Assembly: GCF_003573695.1 (NCBI RefSeq)
Contig: NC_039362.1
Location: 6,300,088-6,364,087, forward strand
Direction of reading: 5' to 3'
DNA: 64,000 bases
From: Papaver somniferum
Taxonomy: Eukaryota; Streptophyta; Magnoliopsida; Ranunculales; Papaveraceae
Shown here: in pieces, positions 11,936 through 23,063 of the stretch
How the letters are laid out: each line of letters starts with the position of its first letter
How positions within the stretch are numbered: the stretch's first letter is position 1
The notes under the pieces: model-generated
What the model saw: the letters and a program-made list of their open reading frames with translations, nothing else
What the model was told of the DNA's origin: nothing
Databases searched by the model: none
Made by a program: the position numbers and the translations under genes

Positions 11936-12430
11936 TTGTTCCTTTACTGTTTGGAATATGAACCAAAGGAATTGTTCCAAGTACCTGAGTTATTCATAAG
12001 TCGGAGACGTGGGAATACAGACAGAACTAGGTTAAATATAAGCTTAGTTACTTGGTCTCAACTATACGAAGTTAGGTATAATTTTGTGTAGTGGCTTAAT
12101 CCTGAGACTATTCAATTCTGGACAAGGTCCTGGAGTTTTTCTGCATTTGCGGTTTCCTCGTTAACAAAATCTTGTTGTGTCATTTACTTTTATTTTCCTA
12201 TTTACTTGATACGCAATCCTATTGTGTTTGGTTAAGTCCGAACCTTTGTATCAAGTAAACATACTTCGTTGTTGTAGTGTCTCGATCTCGTATCCATAGA
12301 AGAACACTTGAAGTTTGAACCAATTAGTTGTATTATCTCGACTCAGTCCATAGATAATCACTTCGGAGAAAGGACTTATAGGTAGGAAAAGTTTTAGCTT
12401 GAGGTATATTTGGGTACCCTTGCCTTTTCA

Positions 12431-12823
12431 TACTCCCACTTGCTACGAGATCATTGTTCGATTATGACTTGTATAAATAGATTTTCAATCTATTTTAACA
12501 ATTACAATTTTTTGGTTATCAACACAAGTACTCGGACACCATCCGGAGCATACAACTTACACTTTGAAAGCAGGTTCTACATTTTGATACAAGTCATAAA
12601 CGACTACACCTTCTCTGCTTCCTTCCCTAAAATCAACCCTTCTCCTTCCTTTGTGACTGAATTGAATCTGAAACCGCCATATCTTGGTTTAGACCAGAGT
12701 CTTACATATTGATTTCTCGAATCTAAAGTACTCATGTGCAGGACATTTGTTTCGGATTTGAATTCTTTTCTCATCGACACGCCCAACTTACCATTTTCAG
12801 CAGAATCAGTTTTTACCCTATTA
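12431..12823 (+). repeat. 3' end fragment of a family-D LTR
   Basis: The sequence aligns with the ends of the LTRs at 37830-38218 and 45140-45524: cttgtataaatag, gatacaagtca, a ccttctcc(t/c)tcc block, atcttggttta, and ctcgaatctaaa(g/a)tact. It starts exactly where LTR-A ends. The short ORF across it is a chance frame. It shows that family D was already spread in this region. Confidence 0.65.
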
Positions 12824-13152
12824 CACTTGGCATCGAAGAAAAATTTAAGAATTAATCTGGTTTTTTAGGGTTTCCAATGGATATAAAAGGGTTGCAAAAT
12901 ACTCTTAGTTGATATTATTATTTCTTGTACATATTATTTTTCTTTTTTTTTTAATTAATTATTTAATATTATTATTATAAAGAAAGAAAGAGTCAATTAT
13001 ACATAATTTGTTGGTAGTCTAGCCACCAACTGGGCACCAACGCCCTTTTGAATTTAAATACCTATTCTATGTAACAAAAAGCTACCGATGTCACAAATTA
13101 CATTGTTGTTAGCAAGACAGTTCTTCAATCTCTTCAAGAAGGTGATAGTATA
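12824..13152. other. AT-rich spacer with one arm of a direct repeat
   Basis: The stretch is low-complexity A/T with no gene. It includes 13011-13055, whose imperfect direct copy lies at 15836-15880 on the other side of the reverse transcriptase relic. Confidence 0.5.
13011..13055 (+). repeat. Left direct repeat flanking the RT relic
   Basis: These 45 bases match 15836-15880 at 36 of 45 positions by eye (shared core gcaccaac.cccttttg.attt) in the same orientation. The pair encloses the non-LTR reverse transcriptase relic. It may be a degraded target duplication, a terminal repeat, or two copies of an unrelated repeat. Confidence 0.45.
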
Positions 13153-15720
13153 TTAGTTTAGTGCAATAATGCCCAAATTGTACCCATGAATCTCGCCTGT
13201 GGCAGGATACTTGTTACGCTTTTGAATGACTGCTTTAGCAATTTCTTGGTCGGGTGTGAAGTAACGGATGTCACACGTGAAAGGCGAGACACCAGTAATA
13301 TCTAGGAAAGTATCCTTACCATTCTCCCAATTATACACTAGCAAGTCAGCAGGCAACAATTTATTATTATCGTTGGAGTAGATACCCAAAGAATCTTCCT
13401 TATTAGCCGCAACTTCTGCCCTGAAACATATATCTATGTAAACATCACGTACAATATCGTAACGAAATTTAATCCCCACTTCGCTAGCGCAGTGTAATGC
13501 ATGGTCTCCATACATGTCCATCTCCCTCTTACAACTAGTGCACTGACTACCTTCAGCAAAAAGTGGGATTCCAAGGCAGTAGCAAAGCACACACCTAAAT
13601 TGTCGAGGACCGAGTGTTTGGTTTAAGCCACTGATGGGTAGTGCGAGAAAGTAGTCTTGAGCGTGTTTCATCTGGTTTCTCTGCCAAAGCACACTGTCTC
13701 GTGCAAACATGGAAAAGGTGGTGGGAAATTGTTTCTTCACTGCGTCGAAATATTTTGCGGCCAATAAATGCATTGTATGCATGGGAGGGGGGTAGCAACA
13801 TCAAATCTAAGTGGAAAAGAATCAAGTCCACATACCTGATTGTAAGTCTATAAAGCTAGCTGGCACACGGGACTAGGTTCTTCCTGCATGATGGAGTTTA
13901 GAATAATACGATGCACGGCTTGAGTTTGGAACTGTGAAGCTAGATAACAATACTTAGAGGTGTCCTCCATAGTGTAAACTCCAAGCCCACCGTCTCTAAG
14001 AGGAAGAGTTACCAGCCGAAACTGTAAGGGAACAAACCGAGCACCATATGCAGTAACTAGTAACCTCATGTATTGGTACAGGTGTGTGTCGAAGCGATAT
14101 ATAGCTTTTTCTAATGTTGCACGGCATGTTGTGCGCATAGTGAATTATAATTTAGAAACTCTGGAGCAGTTGCGCAATAACAACAGTTCACATCGGGGAT
14201 CTTTGATCTTCTTGATTGTAGTCATAAGGTGAATTGTCTTCTCGACTCTCTGAAGAACCATGTCCTTAAAGAATTGTAAGTCTAAGATGACAGGGCTGCC
14301 GAGCAATTTGACTACAGATGATGGCCTGCTAATATTGCTGGGGAAAACGTCAGGTGCATAGCTTATTGGGTCTATTGTGGGACAAAAACCTCAGTTTTAT
14401 GTATGTTTAGATGAAGACCCCTTGCAACACCTTGTTTTTGAATGATATGCAAAGCCTTGGAAACCTCTAATTTATCCCCGATTATTGTGCCGTCGTCCAA
14501 ATACCATGCATGAAGATCTAGTTTGCACTTGGTTGAGATATTCTTTACAATAGGGTGGAGTGTAAGGGAAAAAGTACTGGTCCTAAGGGGTCGCCCTGCT
14601 GTACTCCTTGTGCAGATGAAAGCATAATGTCATTGTAATATAATCTGGCAGGGGTTGCATAACAAAACTCGACCCATTGTGAAATTGTTGGGCATTGAAA
14701 TCGAACCTATTTAATCAGTGTAGTCCTGCCCACCATATTAAATGCATTTGTAAAATCAATAAGAAGCATGGAGATGTCGGACCTGTGACCTTTCAGTTCC
14801 ATCAGCATGTTGACAGAATGGAGAATACTTTCTCCTCCACAAGGTACGCCCACGCCAAACTGGTAGTCACCAAGGTACATGGACATAACTTTCCCAACTT
14901 TGATGGCAGCCATCTTAGATACTAATCTCCTCCAAATGGTACCCACTGCGATGGGTCGAAGACCACCTCCTGGTTTATGCAAAGGGGTGAGAGGAGCGCT
15001 AGCTATAAACTTTCCAAATGGAGATGGACACTTAACAAACATCCATAAGTTAACCACCTTAGTCATTGAGGCCAGTAGTTCATCTGAAACTGCATTAGCC
15101 ACACCACTCATAGCATCAAGAATATGTTGAGCCCGTAACCCGTCTCGACCACACGACGTACCTTTCAGAAAGCTTTTAATGGCTTTAAGGACTGACATAG
15201 TGTCCACTATAAGAGCATCGCAGGAAATGGGATCAGCAGGGATGGTTGGCGGTGGAGCATGAGGGTGCTTATCTGATAATTCTGAGATTGTAGATTCAGT
15301 GCATGGAGCCACACCATTTGATGAGAGCACCCTTATAGCGGCAGTATAATGTCCATTAGATAACTTCTTCCGGCATGCATCTAGAGTGGAACTATCTTGC
15401 GACTGCTTACACTTTGATTTGCTTGGCTGCTGACGTTTGGGGAGTTCCAACAAGCTACTGATCAATGTGAGGCATCCATTAGGTTCTCTCCAGTCGACTA
15501 GGGCTTTGTGCATAGCTGCAATTTATAACTTCTTACGGTTGCCTGATCGATCCTCTGAAGAGTTTTGGGGGCTATACAAATTGAGGGTACATATAGGCAT
15601 CAACAATAATCTTATCCAGGAAGACATGTCTCTAGGATTAAGAATAACAGCATCAAGGAAGGACGTAAGGGTTCGAGAGAAACTTAACCTGCAAGGTGGA
15701 GGGATGCTTTAAATGGTAGT
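13153..15720 (-). pseudogene. Reverse transcriptase relic with restriction-like endonuclease
   Basis: Reading leftwards, a broken frame gives in order: an N-terminal stretch with CRLSFSRTLTSFLDAV (about 15690), a fingers part (TSCGRDGLRAQHILDA), an RT motif-A region (MLLIDFTNAFNMVGR, near 14730), GVQQGDPLGP (about 14600), the catalytic WYLDDGTIIGD (about 14495), a thumb with LPLRDGGLGVY, and a zinc knuckle (CTSCKREMDMYGDHALHC). A PAD...D-type nuclease follows (LLPADLLVYNW and DITGVSPF). RT, then CCHC, then restriction-like nuclease is the order of R2-group non-LTR elements. Similar proteins are annotated in many plants only as RT-domain proteins. Stops and frameshifts separate 13153-13782, 13848-14138 and 14707-15513. 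The 5' end is truncated. Confidence 0.75.
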
Positions 15721-16390
15721 AAATTGTCGCTGAAAAACTTCATTTATTATTTTTATTATTATTATTATATTAATAATAAAAAGACTGCCACTAGGGGCTT
15801 AACTAACAAGCAAATAAAAGTTTATACATGAATCGTTGGGAGACGGGCAACAAACTGTGCACCAACTCCCTTTTGGATTTTCTTTATTATTATTATAGTA
15901 AAAGTTCATTTTTTGTGCATAATTTTTTTTTTCCTTTTAGATTTTCTTTATTTCCTTTTTACGCGGTTTGTTTGATTATTCTTTTAGGTACCTTAGGTTG
16001 AAGTGTCCTGGGTGAAAAGAAGGTATCCACTCGCAAGGCTTTTGCAAGAGCCTCTCGGAAGATTCATTAAAGGTTTGCTTAGCTCATCTTGGGTATGATT
16101 TTGATGATGATAGTGTTATTTGTGAAGTGAATACCTTGTTAGACTCCACATCGTTGTTAGACATTAATAAATGGAAGCCCAAAGTATGACCTTTGATTCT
16201 GTCAGAGTCTCGACTGGTCTCATCAGTCGACAATCCTCAGATGTTGACCAGAATTGTAGGTTTTTTTTTTTTTTTTTACAGAATCTCAATTATAGGCTCT
16301 TAGTATTGCAAGTTACTTTTTGGCGTTTGTTGTGTACCAAAAAAAATATTCGAATATAATGGGTTTTGGGTTTTGGGTTTTGAAAAAAAG
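15721..16390. other. Low-complexity region between two RT relics
   Basis: It holds an ATT-rich tract (about 15740-15780), the right arm of the 45-bp direct repeat (15836-15880) and a T run at about 16260-16277. No gene is supported. Confidence 0.5.
15836..15880 (+). repeat. Right direct repeat flanking the RT relic
   Basis: Imperfect copy of 13011-13055 in the same orientation; see that entry. Confidence 0.45.
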
Positions 16391-16399
16391 AAATTCTCC

Positions 16400-18227
16400 T
16401 TAGATTCAACTCTCTTTAAAAGATCTCATGGTGTTTTTGTTTAACCCGTCTGATAATATCTTGATTAGCACGTCAAAGGTGATACCTGTCCTATTAATCC
16501 GTCATTGGAGAATAAGGCTAATAAATCTAGGTATCTTAAGGCCTATCTAGATAATCTCAAACTAAAAGAATTATTTTATGCACAGAAATCCCGTATTCAA
16601 TGGCTTAAGCATGACAACCGGAACACTGGATTTTTTCATTTGTCGACTCTTTTTCTTCGTCACCGCAACAAAATTTCTTGTCTTAAAGATGATTCTTGAA
16701 ATTGGATTGACAGATAGGAAGATGTTGAAATTCTCATTAATGAATACTTCAAACAACTTTATACTTCTAATAATCCTTCAAGTTCTTCTTCGGAGCTGAA
16801 AAAATTTGCTCCTTGTGTCATTAATGATATAGATAATCAGAATCTTACCAGACCGGTTACTGAGGTTGAAATTTTGGAATGCATTAAACAAACGGGTTCT
16901 CTTAAAGCTCCTGGTCCAGATGGACTACAAGGTATTTTCTTTAAGGATTGCTGGGATATTATTGGGCCTTCAGTTATTAAAGTAGTAAAGGATTTCTTCT
17001 CAAAAGGGTCGCTTGATCCAGAGTTGAATAAAATTTTTATTACTCTGAATTTTGGAGAATCGATTGAAGATGTACTTGCCCAAATACATTTCTTCTAATC
17101 AGAATGCCTTTGTTAAGGATAAGTCTATTTTTTATTCCATTCTGCTCACCAATGAAATTTTTCATTCTTTTCGATACAAGGGAGGTACTAAAGCTATGAA
17201 AATTGATTTTGAAAAAGCTTACGATCGCCTTGAATGGGAGTTCATTTTGAAAACTTTTGAAGCTATGGATTTTAATGCTACTTGGATTCAATGGTTAAGA
17301 CTTTGTGTCACTTATGTTTCTTTTTAAGTGTTATTTAATGGTAGTCCAAGTGAAAGCTTTCTTCCTTCTAGAGGTATTAGACAAGGGGATCCTTTATCCC
17401 CTTATCTGTTCATTACCTTCCTTGAAGTTCTGAGTCGTATGATAAATTATGGGATTTATCACAGTCATTAAAGGTTTTACAGTTTGTAGGGGGCTCCTAT
17501 GATCACTGATAGTTTCTATGCTGATGATAACCTCATCTTTCTTGAAGTTAATCTTCGCAATGTAAGGGTATTAAAGATATTCTTGAAAAGTTTTCTAGTT
17601 GGTCTGGTCAATTGGTTAATAATTCTAAATCCCTTGTAGTTTTTTCAAAAAACATGCAAAGGAGACTATCTAAATCTCTATGTAAAGTTCTTCAAATGAA
17701 GCTGAGTGACAAACCAGGCAACTATTTGGGCATGAATATCCAATGGGGTAGGTTGAAAGGTAGTGACTTTACCGATGCTTTAATGAAGATCACCAATAAG
17801 TTGGCTGGATGGAAGCTTAATTATCTAAATTTTGCTGGAAGATATGTGTTACTTAAATCTATTCTTGATCCTTCACTTAATCATCTTATGAGCACTCTGA
17901 GAATTCCAAGTTTTATTTTATCAAAAGTTCATAATTAAGAAGGAATTTTTGATGGCAAAGTAGGGAAGGAAATTAGAGAATTCATCTTATCTCTTGGGAG
18001 AGAGTATGTCTTCCTGTGGATATGGAGGTTTGGGTATTAGGGACCTAGAGTTTCATAATTTTGCTTTCTTAGCTAAAACTGCTCGGAGAATTGCCTGCTT
18101 TAATACTCCAATAGTGTTTAATCTTCTTAAGGCCAAGTATTTTAGAAATTATTCTTTTTGGGAAGCGACCAATCCCAGCCGTGCTTCTTGGTGTTGGAGG
18201 AGTGTTCTGAAGGGTAAGGAGCTTACC
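16400..18227 (+). pseudogene. L1-type LINE reverse transcriptase relic
   Basis: Broken plus-strand frames carry plant L1-clade RT signatures in order: SRIQWLKHDNRNTGFFHLS (about 16590), KAPGPDG (about 16905), NQNAFVKDKSI (about 17100), motif A KIDFEKAYDRLEW (about 17200), [11 protein letters not shown] (about 17378), the catalytic YADDNLIF (about 17520), and NYLGMNIQWG and NFAGRYVLLKS further on. There are several frameshifts and stops. A deletion near 17045 removes the usual block between FITL and the next motif. The upstream endonuclease domain was not found and the end is lost at the junction with the MULE relic. It is dead as a source of protein. Confidence 0.85.
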
Positions 18228-18715
18228 TCTAACTTGTTTTTTTTTTGTTTCTTTGGTTTTTGGCCTACCTATTCCTCCCTTGCCTTTACTCGGTTCTTGC
18301 ACATTCTCCGAAGTGTGAGGGAAAACGATAGGCCACATGTCATCCCAAAAGATTTGCCTTTCGAGCTTGTTCATGTTTTGGTAACATCGGTCCTTTTTTC
18401 TTCATATATCGTTCACTTGACTTGCCTTTTTCAATGATTTGCCTCTCCCTTTTCTTCGAATCTTCTTGGTACTTCGCTGAGGTATACTCATGCCCAAAAG
18501 GATCTCTAGTAAAAGGAGTCATTTCACTTTCCTTCTTAGACAACACCTTTGTATATTCTCTAACTTGTTTTTTTGTTTCTTTGGTTTTTGGCCTACCTCT
18601 TCCTCCCTTGCCTTTACTCGGTTCTTGCACATTCTCCGAAGTGTGCGGGAAAACGATAGGCCGCATGTCATCCCAAAAGATTTACCTTTCGAGTTTGTTC
18701 ATGTTTCGGTATTTT
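18228..18715 (-). repeat. Tandem duplication of the transposase C-terminal coding end
   Basis: About 150 bases at 18228-18380 and 18558-18715 are near-identical direct copies; both begin ctctaacttgttttttt and both encode a Lys-rich tail with KGKGG(R/I)GRPKTKETKK. The outer copy abuts the LINE relic, so the duplication or the junction may have formed through the shared ctctaacttg. Confidence 0.75.
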
Positions 18716-20587
18716 TCGATAACCTCTCTTCCCATTTCATTGTCACCAAACTCTTCACCGACATCTCCCTTTGGAGGAGGGACAAAACTTAAGTGTTGCC
18801 AATGTGGATCAATATCGCATAAAGGGATTATGCCATGTTCATACTTAGCTATCATGTGGCAACAAGGGAGTCCCATAGACTTCATCATGTTGCAAACACA
18901 CACCTCGTCGGGCTTGGTTCCCCATATATCAATCAAATTCACCCGAATCATTAACCTCTTGATGCAAGCATGTGAAACATTATAGTAGAGTCCCTTGAAT
19001 AACCGAAGGTCCGCCATATTCTTGATGTTACCACCCTTGTCTACAATCCTTTTGTACTTAAATATGCGTCTTTTTTGGAACTTTTCTTTAATTCTCTCAA
19101 TATCGCGGTTAAAGTAACTCTCCATTGCGTTGAACACAACCACAAAATTATCGACACACCCAAAGAGATTTTTCTTCAACCGGTGGTGAGCAGATTCTAC
19201 CAAACTTGTCGCTTGATTCCCAAAATGTTTATAGTTTTTGGTAAAAGCATAAACAAAGCGCTCTTTGTGCGGTTCCAACCATTTCTCCACCACATACGTT
19301 ATTATATCCTCTGGATATTCGGGGCTAGACCAATGTTGTCTAAATTCGGCAAGATTAAGATAATACTCTTCTTCGGTGAGAGACCAAGTCAATGCCTCCC
19401 ATTCCCCGGAGAAGGCAACCCATTTAGCGTGATTTATGGTGTATTCTTTATCGAATTTCTTTTTTGATTTCTATTGTTTATCAACCGGTAGCTTACTAAT
19501 ATCTTCCAATCCTTTCCTCTTAGGTGGAAAAAGTTGAGGCTTGCACCTATTCATCACATTGCACCATATATGAAATGTACAAAGCATATTATATGCTAAT
19601 GGGAAGACTTTCTCTATTGCGTTCATCAATGCTACGTCATTGTCCGTCACGATAACCCCGGGATCTCATCATCTCGGTAAATCGCCTTCATTTGTTGTAA
19701 CGCCCAAGAGAAACTTGGTTCTTTCTCTTCCTTTAGAAAACAAAAAGCAACGGTAAACGGTGACTTCGTCGACGTACGACCAATAATGTTCAACAATGAC
19801 ATCTCGTATTTGTTTGTCTTGTAAGTGAAATCCATTATAAGAACTTCATGGATGGATTGAGCCAATTGAACACTCTTTAGATGGGAAATGAAGAGATGAG
19901 TTATTTCTTCTTCCGGACCTACCTTCTTTTGAACCGCGTAGCCTTTCTCTTGAGCCGAAAAAAACAATTGTTGCATAACTTTTCTATTCTTCCATTCATT
20001 CTTTTTAATCGTCTCAATTGCATTCTAAATGGTGGAAAAAGATGATACGTTGGCCGGGTTATCTTGCTTTAATAAGCGAAGCATTGTGGAAGGTGGAACA
20101 CACAATTTCCTGTACTCGGCTATTTTTTCCATTTCTCGAGGAGTGAGCCTTGAGGCCATTGCATGCCATTCAAGATCATCCGGAAGAGGGTGGTTATGAC
20201 TACCTACCACTTTATACATAGCTAGAAACCATTTCTTCGTTGATTTTCTCTTGCTAAATACAAGCTTGAACGGACATTTGATTTTCTTTGAGGATGTTGT
20301 GTTCTTCCTCTTCGTCTTTCCTTTATACTCATAACCCTTCCTTTTGTGACTAGCTTCGGGATCTCCACTTCTCTCACAAACCATTTCTAAACGAGTGTTG
20401 CTTTCTTTTCCATTACAAACCAAGACGCAATTGACTCTCTTGGCATGTTCTCTAGCCCAATTCTTCACATCAATAGGTAAGTCAAATTCTAACTCATTAG
20501 CATAGTGATGAGATGTATCTTCAAACAACATACTAATCAGATAAGGTTGATCATGCATTGGTATCATCTACAAGAAATCACAAATAC

Positions 20588-21145
20588 GTTCGGTTACATA
20601 AATTTTTTATCGGGGAAACCAAACTACACGTTCGGTTTGTTAAGTAATTTTGCAAGTAACCGAACAAACAAAAGGAAGAGAGTTCGGTAACATGTGAATT
20701 TTATAGCAACAACCGAACTAGACACTGGAACTTCAGAATTTTTTTGGCTTATTAGGTTCGGTTGGCTATGCTCTAAGTTCAAGTTTAAGAAACAACCGAA
20801 CTTACTAATCTGAGTTCCGTTGGATCGCAGAAGCATGCAGTTTGCGATCCAACCGAACCTTATACACTTATATCAAATTAATTTGTACGTAAAGTTCGGT
20901 TAGTTGCGAACCAACCGAACCTTACGTTGCATGCCAGAACTTCCATTGATATGGAGTTCGGTAACCTGCGTGTTTGGATCAAGTAACCGAACTACATCTT
21001 CAAACTAGTTCGGTTACTTGTTCATCTCACAAGGAAACCGAACAACACCTTCAGATGAGTTCGGTTACTTGTTCATCCTCACAAGAAAAGTGAACTACAC
21101 CTTCAGATGAGTTCGGTTACTTGGCTTCATATAAACTAACCGAAC
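20588..21145. repeat. Array of ten short palindromes in the transposase intron
   Basis: Ten units of about 40-60 bases each pair gttcggtt(a/g)... with ...aaccgaac, separated by small loops. Units start near 20588, 20630, 20682, 20756, 20814, 20894, 20955, 21008, 21059 and 21111. The best arm (20814 with 20843-20858) is 16 bases with one mismatch. The array fills most of the predicted intron. Each unit could fold as a hairpin in DNA or RNA. Similar short subterminal repeats bind transposase in some DNA transposons, but that role here is an inference. Confidence 0.85.
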
Positions 21146-21508
21146 TGTTCAAAATCCAGTTCCAAATCTTACATTTTTGGGGAATTTTTACCAATTAAAC
21201 ATACATTATCTAAGTTTGCATCATACCTGTTTACCCAAATACTCATCCTACGGTTGTGGTTGATAAAATCCATCATTTTCATCTTGAGTTTCATCTTGAG
21301 TTTCTTCTTGAATAATACAATCATCATCTAAGAAATAAGCCAAATCCGGATCATTTTGAAGATTAAAAAATATACTATGAGAGGAACTTCTTAAACCAGC
21401 CCATCCAGCCAGTTTAACATCACATTTCTCAAGCAAGAATTCATGAGAAGAATTTAGATGGGCTGGTTCAAGTAAGTAGTGGCCTAAATATTTATCCGAG
21501 CTCTCCAT

Positions 21509-23063
21509 TTGTTAAACACCCAACCAATTAGCCACTTCCCTTTAGGATATCCCTTATCATTGTAGGGTAGGTGGTCTAATAAGACCATGGCCCCCAAAAA
21601 AAAACCATGGTCCCCAGAATATGGTTCATAGGTTACAAAAGTAACTAAAACACAAAAAGCCCAATATAGGCCCAGAAAATAACTAAACAACTTTGTAATA
21701 TACTTTTCGTGGCAATTTAATGTCTTCACAAAAGCAGGTCTTGTGCAAAATTTCTGACTATCCCCTCTTCCCATACGGTTTATGCCTTTTCTTTGCAGTT
21801 GGATAGAGCAAGGAATGGGTTCGTTTTTTTTTCAAACACAGTTTTTTGCCAGGGAAGAGTTGTCCATCTCATAGGGAAGTAATGGATCGGTCATATCGAG
21901 TGAGTTGACTGTGAGTTTCTCACTCCCTTTGTCAAACCCCCTCCCTATACCAAAAGATTATATAAAACCCTTCGAGTTTAGGAATTCCTATATCTAGAAA
22001 ACAAATCAATGTCTGAAACATCGCTCACATTAATGAACTCTTGAATTCTAAACAGGCCACAGTTTCTCTTGATGTTTTCTCGGCTTTAAAACTGTCCAAT
22101 AGCATCAGTTTCTCTACAGATTTCCTAACGTTTAAACCGAGTTGGAATCAAACCAATTTTATCCCAACCTTTCTGAGCTCTAGATCACACTTTAATCCCA
22201 AACCATTCGCTCACTAATTTGCAGGGTAGCAGTTCACCTTCTTTACTGATTTCCGGACAAAATCATATCCAAGAAACGGTAGTTCAAAAGTTTAACTAAT
22301 AAACAGCTAGAGATTGAGGGTTACAAAACAAAATTAACTATAGCTTAGGTACACAAGAAAGAAAGTCTATATATAAGTTTAGCTGTGACAGACTCTGCCT
22401 AAGCAAGTAGACTTGTAGGTTTCCAGCAGGGCAGCATACATCGACTTTGAACCTACCCATAATATCGAATTGAACTCCAGAAAGAATGAGTGATCAACCG
22501 CGAACCCCAGACACAAAAATACATACAGGTCAAACTTTTAACTAATGACTAGCTCCCTAAGAAAAATGATCACCCAAGACGCAAATAACATGCAAGGTGG
22601 GAGTCCCATTATAACAGTCAAGCAAATGATGAAACACTCGTTTAAACATTAAACCAATAAGCATATGTTTATTGACGGCTACTGAGTTTCCTGTTATTGC
22701 TTACATTTACATACAATGTGTAAGTCATTCAAAGGGTAATGCACATATCATAAAGAGATTTACCTGACATAATTTGGTTAAAGTGGATCTCTTCAATAAT
22801 GGAAATACATATCATAATCCTGAAGATGCACAGCCAAATCTTTTAGCGCAGTCCCAGTGAATGTGAACCTGGCCTATCCGGAAACACTTACGCAGAACTT
22901 TGTAAAGATCAGAACCTTCGAGTAATACTTGTAAACTACGACTAATAATATAATCAGTAGACAGTTCTAATTCTTTTCCACTTGTTTCAAACGGAGTAGA
23001 AATTTCTGTAAAGTATTTTGCTGTCTCTGGCTAGAATGGATGATGATGATGATGATTGTTATA
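21509..23063. other. Intergenic region and GH9 3' untranslated region
   Basis: No ORF is supported. The part nearest 23063 is probably the 3' UTR of the GH9 gene; it includes a short (gat)n run at about 23041-23055 and, on the minus strand, a possible splice donor (gtcag|gtaaat, near 22762) that could mark an intron in the UTR. The part near 21560-21620 has a short direct repeat (ccatgg(c/t)cccc). I see nothing else. Confidence 0.4.

Larger units (their letters stand above)
8903..12430 (+). repeat. 3' LTR of element A, 3.5 kb
   Basis: It begins TGTTAGAGAATTGCTCGG after a polypurine tract and ends ...gggtacccttgccttttca, matching the 5' remnant at 1274-1388. A reversed partial copy of its 3' part occupies about 27969-28972. 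It contains a five-unit subrepeat (9638-9855), a TATA box (10372) and an internal duplication of about 400 bp (10747-11935) around a 400-bp insert with a poly-C tract. No ORF is present. With such long LTRs and a pol-less interior of about 3.6 kb net of insertions, element A resembles large retrotransposon derivatives (LARDs). Confidence 0.75.
18228..21508 (-). pseudogene. FAR1/MULE-type transposase gene, two exons, decayed
   Basis: Exon 1 (21508-21227) encodes an 86-residue acidic N-terminus and then an in-frame stop seven codons before a splice donor (cag|gtatga). The intron 20568-21226 ends in ttcttgtag, directly before ATG at 20567. Exon 2 has a FAR1-type DNA-binding region (KKIKCPFKLVFSKR through SHNHPLP), then a MULE transposase core (VLIMDFTYKTNKYEMSLLNI; a single-base frameshift at the ccccggg run near 19660 precedes VTDND), and a SWIM zinc finger (CVCNMMKSMGLPCCHMI, about 18890). 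The tail is basic and duplicated. Other stops occur near 19470 and 20025. The family acts as transposases, or as domesticated FAR1/FHY3-like transcription factors. No terminal inverted repeats were found. The breaks argue for a dead copy. Confidence 0.8.

Noticed and set aside
12410..12712. 100-residue plus ORF
   Set aside because: It crosses the boundary between LTR-A and an LTR-D fragment, so it is a chance frame.
18228..21508. FAR1/FHY3-like domesticated transcription factor
   Set aside because: Premature stops, a frameshift and the duplicated tail make a functional host gene unlikely; transposon-derived pseudogene preferred.
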